DNA of 64,000 bases from Takakia lepidozioides (taxonomy: Eukaryota; Streptophyta; Takakiopsida; Takakiales; Takakiaceae): assembly GCA_030704615.1 (NCBI GenBank), contig CM060734.1, forward strand, positions 21,204,001-21,268,000, in the 5' to 3' direction. Positions 1 to 8,951 of the stretch are shown here, in pieces. Each line of letters begins with the position of its first letter. Within the stretch, counting starts at the first letter, position 1. The notes under the pieces are model-generated. The model saw only the letters and a list, made by a program, of their open reading frames with translations, ran no database searches and was not told where the DNA came from. A program made the translations under genes and the position numbers.

Positions 1-104
1 ACAATAAAACAAATGCAACCATTGCCTAAGAATGACATGCACAAGCAGCCTTCTCCAGAGCTGCCGATTTGCACACGCATTGCAACAATCTAAGGTTCAC
101 TCAA

Positions 105-392
105 CTATATAAGTTCACTCATACAACAAAGCCAGGATGAAGATGCAAAAACAAAGCGAGGTAACAAAGCGAAAGCAAAAATAAATCGAACAAACCGAAA
201 GCAGAAGTGGCTTGCCTGAGAGTACTCGGCTTCAGTTGGCGCAGGTTGTGAGCAAGACACTGGAATCTCCTGCTGGAGCTTCAGTTTGGCCATGCGAGAG
301 ATTGGCCGTCGTCCGTAGTACAGAGCTTTCAACTTCCGCCGCGGTCTGGATGTGAGGTCTCTCTCAGGAGAGCCACGCCCTTCAGGCGGCAT
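105..392 (-). CDS. Unrecognised short reading frame, possible first exon
   Basis: This is an ATG-started frame of 95 codons on the minus strand, and I do not recognise the product. The first 60 or so residues are basic and look protein-like. The last 30 are hydrophobic and aromatic and look like translated non-coding DNA. An AG|GCAAGC sequence near 211-216 on the minus strand could be a GC-type splice donor between the two parts, which would make this a first exon. The ATG lies about 84 bp from the left end of the giant element at 476, on the side facing away from it. Without a homolog or a transcript this may be chance. Confidence 0.22.
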   Translation of the reverse strand: MPPEGRGSPERDLTSRPRRKLKALYYGRRPISRMAKLKLQQEIPVSCSQPAPTEAEYSQASHFCFRFVRFIFAFALLPRFVFASSSWLCCMSELI

Positions 393-475
393 AAGTCCCA
401 GCCAAAAGATCTCCTTTTTTGGGGTACATGCCTGGAATACTATGTTAAGCCAAGTTTAGCATGAGATTTAGGGTA

Positions 476-606
476 CGTGTCCAGGAAGCCATGCGTCGCC
501 AGTCCGAATAATAACCGACGGCCGTCGACATTTATTGCCCAACTGCGCAATTAAATGTCGGATGAAGCCCTCAATGTCGGATGAAAATCGACGTAAACAG
601 TCCCGG
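476..606 (+). repeat. Left conserved terminal block
   Basis: About 130 bp at the outer end is nearly identical to the reverse complement of about 48487-48617. It holds a direct repeat of AATGTCGGATGAA, with two copies around 553-584, and the motif CGACGGCCGTCG, a 12-bp perfect palindrome near 508-519. Such a non-repetitive tip next to repetitive subterminal DNA is where a transposase would be expected to bind, but that role is inferred. Confidence 0.6.
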
Positions 607-619
607 AATTTCCAACGTA

Positions 620-1400
620 GAGGTAATTCGGAGCGCTGCACGATGGAATTCCGGCGGCGGATTTCCATCCTGCAGTAATTCGGAGCGCAGTAGGATGGAT
701 ATCCGGCGCCGAATTTCCATCCGCGGAGGAAGGGCGGCGGTGGAATTTCCCTCACGCAGGTAATTCGGAAGCCCGCGGATGGAAATCCGGCGCCGAATTC
801 CATCCGCGGAGGTAGGGCGGCGTGGTAAATTTCCCTCACGCAGGTAATTCGGAAGCCCGCGGATGGAAATCCGGCGCCGAATTTCCATCCGCGGAGGTAG
901 GCGGCGCTGGAAATTTCCCTCACGCAGGTAATTCGGAAGCGCGCGGATGGAAATCCGCGCCGAATTTCCATCCGCGGAGGTAGGGCGGCGCTGGAAATTT
1001 CCTCACGCAGGTAATTCGGAAGCGTGCGGATGGAAATCCGGCGCCGAATTTCCATCCGCGCAGGTAGGCGGTGCGCCAAATTTCCCTCACGCAGGTAATT
1101 TGGAAGCGCGCGGATGGAAATCCGGCGCCGAATTTCCATCCGCGGAGGTAGGGCGGCGCTGGAAATTTCCCTCACGCAGGTAATTCGGAAGCGCGCGGAT
1201 GGAAATCCGGCGCCGAATTTCCATCCCGCGGAGGTAGGGCGGCGCTGGAAATTTCCCCCTCACGCAGGTAATTCGGAAGCGTGCGGATGGAAATCCGGCG
1301 CCGAATTTCCATCCGCGGAGGTAGGGAGGCGGCGCTGGAAATTTCCCTCACGCAGGTAATTCGGAAGCGCGCGGATGAATCCGGCGCCGAATTTCCATCC
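620..1400 (+). repeat. 85-bp subterminal tandem repeats (left)
   Basis: About nine copies of a unit of roughly 85 bp. Each contains CACGCAGGTAATTCGGAAGC, a GGATGGAAATCCGGCGCC half and a CCGCGGAGGTAGGGCGGCG block. Copies differ by small indels. The right arm has about seven copies, so copy number has drifted since the arms separated. Long reading frames across this stretch on both strands are products of the repeat and not genes. Confidence 0.85.
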
Positions 1401-2098
1401 TGCAGGTAATTCGAATCCCGGATGAATGGAAATTCGGCGCCGAATTTCCATCCAGCAGGTATGGAATCTCGATGGATGGAGATTCGGCGCCGAATTTCAT
1501 CAGCAGGTAAGTCGGATCGGTGCCGTATGGATATTCGGCGCCGAATTTCCATTCGCCATGTATTTCTGCGCGAGGAATTACCTTCGTGCAGGTATTCCCA
1601 TATAAGAATTACCTTCCTTCCTGCAGTATTCCAGATGAGAATTACCTTCGTGTAGGTAATTATGGGACGATGAATTAACATCGATTGGAATTACCTCAGG
1701 AAGGTAATTCTCATCTGAAAATTACCTGCACGAAGGTAATTCTCATCTGGGAATTACCTGCAGGAAGGTATTCTTATATGGGAATTACCTGCCAAAGGTA
1801 ATTCCTTCCCTCGCGCAGAAATACATGGCGAATGGAATTCGGCGCCGATCCCATCCATCCGAGATTCCACTTACCTGCTGGATGGAATTCGGCGTTGAAT
1901 TTTCCATTCCTCGGGATTCGAATACCTGCAGGATTGAAATCGGCGCCGAATCTCCATCCATCCGGGTTTCCACTTACCTGCTGGATGGAAATTCGGCGCC
2001 GAATTTTCCATTCATCCGGTATTCGAATTACCTACAGGATGGAATTCGGCGCCGAATCTCCATCCATCCGAGATTCCACTTACCTGCTGGATGGAAAT
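1400..2098 (+). repeat. Nested GGCGCC palindromes (left)
   Basis: This stretch is a series of short units of about 53 bp. Each is centred on GGCGCC inside a perfect palindrome whose core is GAAATTCGGCGCCGAATTTC, separated by CTGCAGGTAATTCGAAT or CAGCAGGTAAGT linkers. At about 1554-1831 the units are arranged around a second, larger centre near 1692: GCCATGTATTTCTGCGCGAG is mirrored by its reverse complement about 250 bp further on. Between these stems lie GAATTACCTGCAGGAAGGTA-type palindromes. The stretch can form hairpins within hairpins. Confidence 0.8.
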
Positions 2099-2790
2099 CA
2101 CACTCGCCGCCGGCCTCTGCGCCCAGGCGAATTCATCATCCGTGCGTCCCCTGTTCGATATTCGGTGCCGAATTTCCGTCCGGGGGTTTGAAATGTGACG
2201 GCCAAGTGCAGGCCACTCCCCCCTCCCCAGACTGCATCCGAACCGCCCGGATGGAAATTCGGCGCCGTTTTTCCATCTGGGGATGTTTTTATGCCGTCCA
2301 GTTTTCGGCCTGACCCCCCGACAACGACTCCCTTTGGGGGGCCCGGATGGAAATTCGGCGCCGAATCTTCATCCAGGGGATGTTCTCTGTCGCACACACT
2401 CCGGCCTCTGCGCCCGAGTCGACTTCATCCCGGGCTTCCTCTGTTGGAATTCGGCGCCGTTTTTTGCATCCGCGGATGTTTTATGTCGGCCAGTTTCGAC
2501 CTGACCCCCCACAGGATTCCTTTGGGGGGTCTGAATGGAAATTCCGGCGCTGATTTCCATCCGGGGGATGTTCTCTGTCGGACAGAGTGCCGCATCTCTG
2601 CCCCAGACGACTCATCCGTGCGGCCTTGTTGGATATTGGGGTGCCGAATTTCCATCGGGGGTAGTAATGTGACAGCACGGTGCGGCCTTCTTTTCTCCCC
2701 TTCAGCCAACCCACATCAATCTGGACGGCCCCCACTTTCTGACTGTCATACGTTGGCAGTTATTGCGCAAAGACCAGGGGCCGCATTCCG
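2098..2790 (+). repeat. Longer subterminal repeats (left)
   Basis: Diverged repeat blocks share GGATGTTCTCTGTCG, CGGCCTCTGCGCCC, TGACCCCCC and a GGCGCCG core. The right arm (46090-47030) has one further block of about 290 bp. At about 2095-2100 the left arm passes directly from a palindrome unit into the middle of such a block, which marks the deletion point. No gene is apparent. Confidence 0.7.
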
Positions 2791-2964
2791 GAGACAAGGT
2801 TCATTAACACTCTGACTGTGGATTTTGAGATAGTTGGCTCCCTGGATTTGGATCAGGCTTCGTCGCTCGGACAAATCGGCACCGCATTCCTTCCTCGCTG
2901 CATCCCCCTTCTACCAGGGAGCTTCCCCGCACGCCATCCTGGCAGTCTTGTGTGCATATCTTCC

Positions 2965-5900
2965 ATGGCGGAAAACCCGAGCGCTACAGTGTACTGCCCT
3001 CCTCACGAGCATAGAGCTTCATTTCCGTGCAGAGGGGACATCTGCCGGGTGATGGAGAAATATCTGTGCGTTCGATACCACCTGAAACCGGGGTCGGTTT
3101 TTTTTGGAGGAGGAAAGGAAGGACTCAAACGGCCTTGTTGTCGAGAGTATTGTTGTGCTCACGATGATTCGGCGATGGCAGGGAATGGCGAGTTCCACCA
3201 TCGGACAGCGTCATATACAGGGCTGTTGGTGACTTCATTTGCCGCCAAATGCACCTTCTATCCTGGCGCCTTCCACGAACAATCCGCGAATCAGAGAGTG
3301 GCTACCTCAAAGAGAGAGTCCGCAACGAAGTAAATCCAGAGCCGAACCCATCCATGAAGACGCGCGAGAACCGGGTTGTTCACAACCTGTCCGACTCAGA
3401 CGAGGTCATGGAAGTTCCGAGGGTCGTCCTGGAGATCAGGCAAGTCCTCAATGGACGTCAGTGGAGGAGGGAGTCATATTCCCAGCACGAGCACCGCAGT
3501 TCGATCTATTCTTGAAATTCTGCGAGGGCTTCACCTGGAGGGACACCGGTCGGAGCTGGCCGGGCTGGACTACAGCAAGTTCGCAATTAAATCGGTTACA
3601 TGCCTTCCCGCCGACGTCGACAGTAATATCTTCTTTGAGTTCCCTCCTCGGGCGGACTACTCGAGGGCGTCCGGAATGTTGACAGATATGGATAGAAAAC
3701 ATTGGTCATCCTTGGCGTTACCAAAATCACCAGCATGAGATGCTTGATGGTGTGCGGGTGCGCTACGTTGTTTGTGCGGGCGCGTTGCGGTGTTTCTCCC
3801 CCCAACTTGCTTCCACTTTAAATCCAGAGGTCACAAGAACGAGACCGATTGGACAGGCACTCATCAACCATTTCGAGCTCAGGAGAAGGTTCCGAACTCC
3901 ACATTTAAGTGTGTGCATTGCAAAGAAACCACCACACTGCATGTCTGTTTGTAATGCCAAGCAGTTCTATGTGTTGCACCGTTTCCCTGACCTCACCCGA
4001 GCTTGCATACACGTTGGTTCCCATTGTCACAAATTGGCGAGGGGGAACTCGCGGGAGGCTGCCCACGATGCAGAGCAGCTCGTTCAGGAGGAGGTTAAGT
4101 TGAGACCGGGTGCCAAACCAAACAGATACAGCTCCAAGCCGCCCATAAGATGGCATTGGCCAGAATTATGTCGGAAGACGGCTCCGATAGAGTTCCTCTC
4201 GACGAGAAGAAATGGAGGCATTGCTGGAGTCGGTGTCCCACGTATGTTCACCGAATGTCCGAAACCACATTGTCTCATGCAAACAGAAAATTGGCGTGGC
4301 TCGGATATGCACTCCATTCTGGAGGTGAAGCGACGATGTGGATATGACTACATTCATGGAAGTAGGTTTCCAGGACAAGGGACTGAGGCAGATCGTTGTT
4401 TCGTATTCAAAATGTCCACGTGTGGACCTGGCAGTGGCGTCGAACTGGTCGACAGGATGACGAGTGGGAACTTGTCAAACAGTTGGGTCATGTTCGACCA
4501 TATCAAGCGAATTACAATCACCAGTGGGTGACAATGGGTGCACATGTCTACGACACCCACTGCAGGATGCTAATGACAATTGCTATTTGTGAGATGAAAG
4601 GAGAGGACACACAATCGGAGATGCTTCTTTGGCAGGGAATAAACGAACAGATGGCCAAGGCGGGATTGCCCCCTCCAATTTCCGTGGTTTCATGGCGGAC
4701 AACGCACAAGCAAATTGGGCTGCCATCCGAAGGGTGTACGGGCAAGACCCCATGTTCCCATGGAAGGCAAGGAGAGATCTTGTGGGTTCCATTTTCTGCA
4801 GAGCCTTTCGCAGTACACAACCAGGCTCGTGGCGCCAGATTTCAGAGAGGAGCACCGTTCCATGTGCCTTGCGTGGAAGCGCGCTCCCACCTTGGATGAT
4901 GCAGAGACACAGTTTGCATGCATACGGGCTTGGTGGACATCGTCAGGTGCTGTAAGGAAATCAGACGAAGGAGCAATGGTCAGTTGGCTAGCATGGTGGC
5001 ATTATCGTTTCCTCCAGTTCGGCGACTATATGCGGGAGGTGAGTTTGCACGAATTCGCGTCCCGTTGTATTATTCTTGGCCATATTTGTAACTTGCTTGT
5101 AACCTGAACATGTGCTTGTGTAGGAAATGTGTCTCGACTCCGACACCGACATGCCCACGACAAACATGGCCGAATCAGTGCACTCTTCCTGGCGTGCCTC
5201 CTCTGCGGCGCATCTGGTGGACATCCTCACTGCCAACGGAGGACATTGTGAGGTCAATTATGCAGCAATGCAGGTACAACGAGTTCTTGAAAGGGAAACA
5301 TGGGGGCTTGGGCCGGACAGGCAGGAAATGCTGATGCGGAGTGCCTCCAGATCGAAGAATCCTCGGAAGTGGGGCGGCGGCCTTGCGAGAGGGCCTTCGG
5401 GACACGCCATTGCTGCGAAGAGGCCAACATTTGGAAGGATGATTTCATACCCGTCCAGTGAGACGAAGACTTGACGAGGCACCTGGCGGAGAAGAGGATT
5501 CATGGCGAGCTCTGACAAGAATATTCGCACGCTCCCTCGTGGTCCGGTGATGTTGTCCGAGAGGTCTCGTCGAGCACCGGAAGTCCTGCACGTTCAGATC
5601 GCCATCTCCTTTGAGCACAGGGCGCGTGCCCCGGCAACATAACGAGCCATCTGTAGTAAAGCAATACAACATTCCATTGTGGAGAACAAGAGTGTCGGAG
5701 TCACAGTGGAGAATTGCGAGGACATTGCCGGCATTTTTCGAGGGAAGTGTTGCGCCATCCGGGTGGATACGAGAGCACGCTGTGGTGAGATGATTCGGAG
5801 GAACCCACACGGTGCTGTACCTGCACCTTGTTTCATTCAGCGGCAGATTTTTGACTCCCACATTTGCTCACGCCACAACGCAGACATTTTGGTTCTGTAG

Positions 5901-6545
5901 GCACGACATAATGACCTGTGTATTTGGCAAGCCCAAGTACGGGATTCAGGGAATGCCGAGCCTCCGGGCGTCTGGCCTGTTGCACCGGGTTGCAGCCTCC
6001 TCTCAGAATGAGGCGGATGCTCTATCTGCAGCAGGATTTCGAAGGTGCAACGCCAGACATCCCCGGCCCACGCATTTTCCGTTTCCTCAGACCCAGCCCC
6101 TGCAGACTGCTCGGTCCAGTAGAGACGGATTGGACAATCCTGCATATCCCCAATGCGATTCGGAAGAGTGAAGAGACGAAACATCCCTCCCAACAAGTTG
6201 AATGAGACTCGGTTGCCAATGCTCTTGGGATGGCTTTGCACTATTCAGAGCTCCGTGGACGTAACCCCCCCCCGCCTTGGGCGTGTGTATCGGATGGCAA
6301 CGGCCGGCTCGGCTGTACGCGACGATGTATACACAATTACGATTGGAGTGGAGCCGACTTGCACTGTACGGACTTCTCGTTGATGGAAGCAAAAGGGTTC
6401 GAAGTAGTTATCCGTGCAAGCATCTGTATTACATTTACCTGAAGAGGTTGAGGATGAACGTGACTATTGATGACTTTATTCATGCACCGCGTTGAGCGTG
6501 AACGAGCTGCACAAACTCCTCCTTAGGGATTCCAGAAATCATTGA
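2965..6545 (+). pseudogene. MULE-like transposase, left copy, frameshifted
   Basis: This is the inverted counterpart of the open gene at 42294-45886. The frame starts at the matching ATG (2965) and the matching stop is at 6543-6545. It is broken by many small indels compared with the right copy. There is a run of eight T near 3100 where the right copy has seven, and three deletions of 2, 2 and 1 bases lie between about 3700 and 3738. Single-base losses lie near 4210, 4290, 4520 and 4676. A one-base loss near 6363 removes the second cysteine of the SWIM finger, and further indels follow within 40 bp. The 85-bp intron (5039-5123) is kept, with donor GTGAG and acceptor TAG in place of CAG. Several lesions are in homopolymers, so part of the damage could be unpolished long-read error. 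Lesions outside homopolymers argue for real decay. Confidence 0.85.
5039..5123 (+). other. Intron remnant in left transposase copy
   Basis: This 85-bp intron begins GTGAGTTT and ends GTGTAG. It sits exactly where the right copy has its 86-bp intron, between the codons for MRE and EMC (phase 0). The shared intron shows that the two arms derive from one genomic copy and not from a reverse-transcribed one. Confidence 0.75.
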
Positions 6546-6694
6546 TGGGCAAACGGAATCCTCCATATGGATATTTTCAAATGCATTTTGCTGTATCAGA
6601 CGTTTTTTTTGCAGTGTAATGAAGGCACCCCCAAACTCCTGGAATGAGGCAATATTCATTCAAACTGAGATCCAACAGAAGCAGTTGTGGGGCC

Positions 6695-7070
6695 ATTTCT
6701 GGAAAATGGCGCCGAATTTCTCTTTTTGGGGCGAAAACTCGCTAAGTCCCAACATGCACTGTACCTGTGTTTGGGAAAATGGCGCCGAAGTCTCCTTTTT
6801 GGGGCCGAAACAACTGGCTAGTCCCAACATGCCTGGTACCGTGTCTGGAAAATGGCGCCGAATTTCTCTTTTTTTTTTTGGGCCGAAAACTGGCTAAGTC
6901 CTAACATGCACTGGAAAATGGCGCCGAATTACCTTGTCATGAGGGGGACCTAATGCCGCGGAATTCGGCACCATTTTTTCGCCATAGAGACCTTTGCCGC
7001 CTTGCCGGCGAAATAATGGCGCCGTTTTTTTCAGGTTACCGGACCCTATTAAATACCATTACCTTTTACC
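6695..7070 (+). repeat. Inner subterminal repeats (left)
   Basis: Three units of about 82 bp share AATGGCGCCGAATTTCTC, TTTTTGGGGC, GAAAACTGGCTAAGTCC and CAACATGCACTG. They are followed by diverged units of about 50 bp based on CGCGG and ACCTATT. The GGCGCCGAATTTC core is the same as at the outer end of the arm, so both flanks of the transposase gene carry related repeats. The right-arm equivalent is at about 41775-42145. Confidence 0.75.
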
Positions 7071-7343
7071 ACCCACCCGCGAAATGCTGCGCCATATTGC
7101 ACTTCGCTGGAATTGGCATGAGCGGAAGACGAAATATCATGAGGCACAACTGTCAAAAGTGCAATTTTCCCTTCAAGGGCCGAATATATAGGGGTTGTTT
7201 CGGACACATTGCAAGGTAAATTATGGTGGGGTAGTTTGGTTTTATTTATTTTCGAAATTTGTACTTCTGCTCATGAAAACGATTGTGGTTCTACTTCTGC
7301 TCATGCCGCTATGCCGCTCATGCTCCTGAAATAGCAAACCTCT
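7071..7343 (+). repeat. Inner end of left arm
   Basis: This non-coding stretch matches the reverse complement of 41536-41775. It ends with a short GCATGAGCG-type repeat (TGCTCATGCCGCTATGCCGC near 7290-7325) and then CAAACCTC, where homology to the right arm stops. Confidence 0.7.
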
Positions 7344-7409
7344 TTGGATACGTAATTTGCACAACCTGCTGCTTTTGTCAAACCTCATTTCCAGAGTACT
7401 GATAGTGCT

Positions 7410-8188
7410 TTGGTAACGAGTGACCAATACATTCAACACATTCGAGAAAAAACACAACAAAAAGAGGCTTTCCTCAGGGAAAGAGAGCCCAAAAAAGTGG
7501 AGAAGGATAGACTATCGGCAGCTAGAAAAATTCTTACTGCTCGCCATAATCCGAAAAGAGAAAGAAGGGATGCTCAGCATCTTAAAACCATTGTCTGATA
7601 AGGATGATGTTATCAAGATGCAGATGGAGAGATCACACATAAAGGGAGCTCGACTTGCTGAATGGAAAAGCAATTGATGGATGCCCTCGGCAGCAAAATG
7701 TTGAATAGGAGAAGCGACCTCCTATATCGATCAATCCTGAGGAGCGATATGTGAAGTTGGAGACTGAACTAAACAAGTACAAGGCTATGGTGGAGACAGA
7801 GATGGCGACCTTGCAGACCACAACAACTGCTCAATTTGGGAGTTCAGAGCGATTGAGGGATAACTCGGTGCAAGCTCCATATCTATTGGGGAGCCATATT
7901 CTTGTGTATTGGGGTGGATGGTATTCATTGCATGCCGATAGCCTTAGCCAGGGGTATCGTATGAATAGGCGATATCCTGAAGGCAGCTTTCAATGGCAAG
8001 AGGAACCCCTTGATTTTGAGATTGTGGATGGGCATTTCTGTGCTACTTCACAAGCTGCAAATGAATTATTCTTAGATCGCTGCAACGAGCTTCTAATATC
8101 TTTATCGATAAATTGGCTGGTAGAACGACAATTAACTCTGAGGGAATCTCCTCTATTCTCTCATTACTTAATTCTCCCATTCAGATGA
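7410..8188 (+). pseudogene. Unrecognised charged, frameshifted coding remnant
   Basis: I do not recognise this family. The reading passes through three frames. A lysine/glutamate-rich stretch (7410-7598) is followed by a frame reading KPLSDKDDVIKMQMERSH (to about 7677). After a shift and stops comes a 145-codon frame (7751-8188) that begins with a short coiled-coil-like stretch, KLETELNKYKAMVETEMATL. The composition and the way the frames hand over suggest an old gene disrupted by indels. It lies only on the left side, between the arm and the satellite, with no counterpart on the right. It could be host DNA carried inside the element or part of another inserted element. Confidence 0.4.
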
Positions 8189-8451
8189 TCTTCACCACCA
8201 ATCTTCTTTATTTAACTCAACTAAGGATTTCCCCTTCCCAAGTTATTACTCCACTCCTTCATTAATTTCTGGATAACCATCAAAGGACGATACCACATCT
8301 GTACCCAATTGTGTCCTCCATGACAATGTCTTATATAAAGTTGAATTTCCTTTGTACCAACAACAGCCTCTACTCCCACTCTCTTAATTGCAGTAGTTCC
8401 ACATCATTAATATATAGGCTCTTGAATATCACGATCGATATATCATTCGGT
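8189..8451. other. AT-rich sequence, nothing recognised
   Basis: This is about 260 bp of AT-rich, pyrimidine-rich DNA before the assembly gap. I see no gene, repeat or satellite homology in it. The left satellite boundary must lie in the gap. Confidence 0.5.
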
Positions 8452-8951
8452 NNNNNNNNNNNNNNNNNNNNNNNNNNNNNNNNNNNNNNNNNNNNNNNNN
8501 NNNNNNNNNNNNNNNNNNNNNNNNNNNNNNNNNNNNNNNNNNNNNNNNNNNNNNNNNNNNNNNNNNNNNNNNNNNNNNNNNNNNNNNNNNNNNNNNNNNN
8601 NNNNNNNNNNNNNNNNNNNNNNNNNNNNNNNNNNNNNNNNNNNNNNNNNNNNNNNNNNNNNNNNNNNNNNNNNNNNNNNNNNNNNNNNNNNNNNNNNNNN
8701 NNNNNNNNNNNNNNNNNNNNNNNNNNNNNNNNNNNNNNNNNNNNNNNNNNNNNNNNNNNNNNNNNNNNNNNNNNNNNNNNNNNNNNNNNNNNNNNNNNNN
8801 NNNNNNNNNNNNNNNNNNNNNNNNNNNNNNNNNNNNNNNNNNNNNNNNNNNNNNNNNNNNNNNNNNNNNNNNNNNNNNNNNNNNNNNNNNNNNNNNNNNN
8901 NNNNNNNNNNNNNNNNNNNNNNNNNNNNNNNNNNNNNNNNNNNNNNNNNNN
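8452..8951. other. Assembly gap of 500 N
   Basis: A run of 500 N, a round number typical of a placeholder for a gap of unknown size. The sequence resumes inside a satellite unit, so an unknown number of satellite copies may be missing. Open frames that cross it are not real. Confidence 0.98.

Larger units (their letters stand above)
476..7343 (+). repeat. Left inverted arm
   Basis: This arm is the inverted counterpart of 41536-48617. Homology starts at CGTGTCCAGG and ends at ATAGCAAACCTC. It contains, in order, the terminal block, the 85-bp repeats, the GGCGCC palindromes, the longer repeats, the broken transposase gene and the inner repeats. It is about 6.87 kb against 7.08 kb on the right. 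The difference comes from repeat copy number and many small indels. Confidence 0.85.

Noticed and set aside
466-473. Telomere-type TTTAGGG next to the left end
   Set aside because: Only one copy is present, which is expected by chance.
600-1400. CRISPR-like array in the 85-bp repeats
   Set aside because: The units are continuous tandem repeats without unique spacers, and the genome is eukaryotic.
468-2815. Long open frames in the outer parts of both arms
   Set aside because: They follow the repeat units, occur in several frames on both strands and encode repetitive arginine/isoleucine-rich peptides without protein character. The same holds for 46039-48934.
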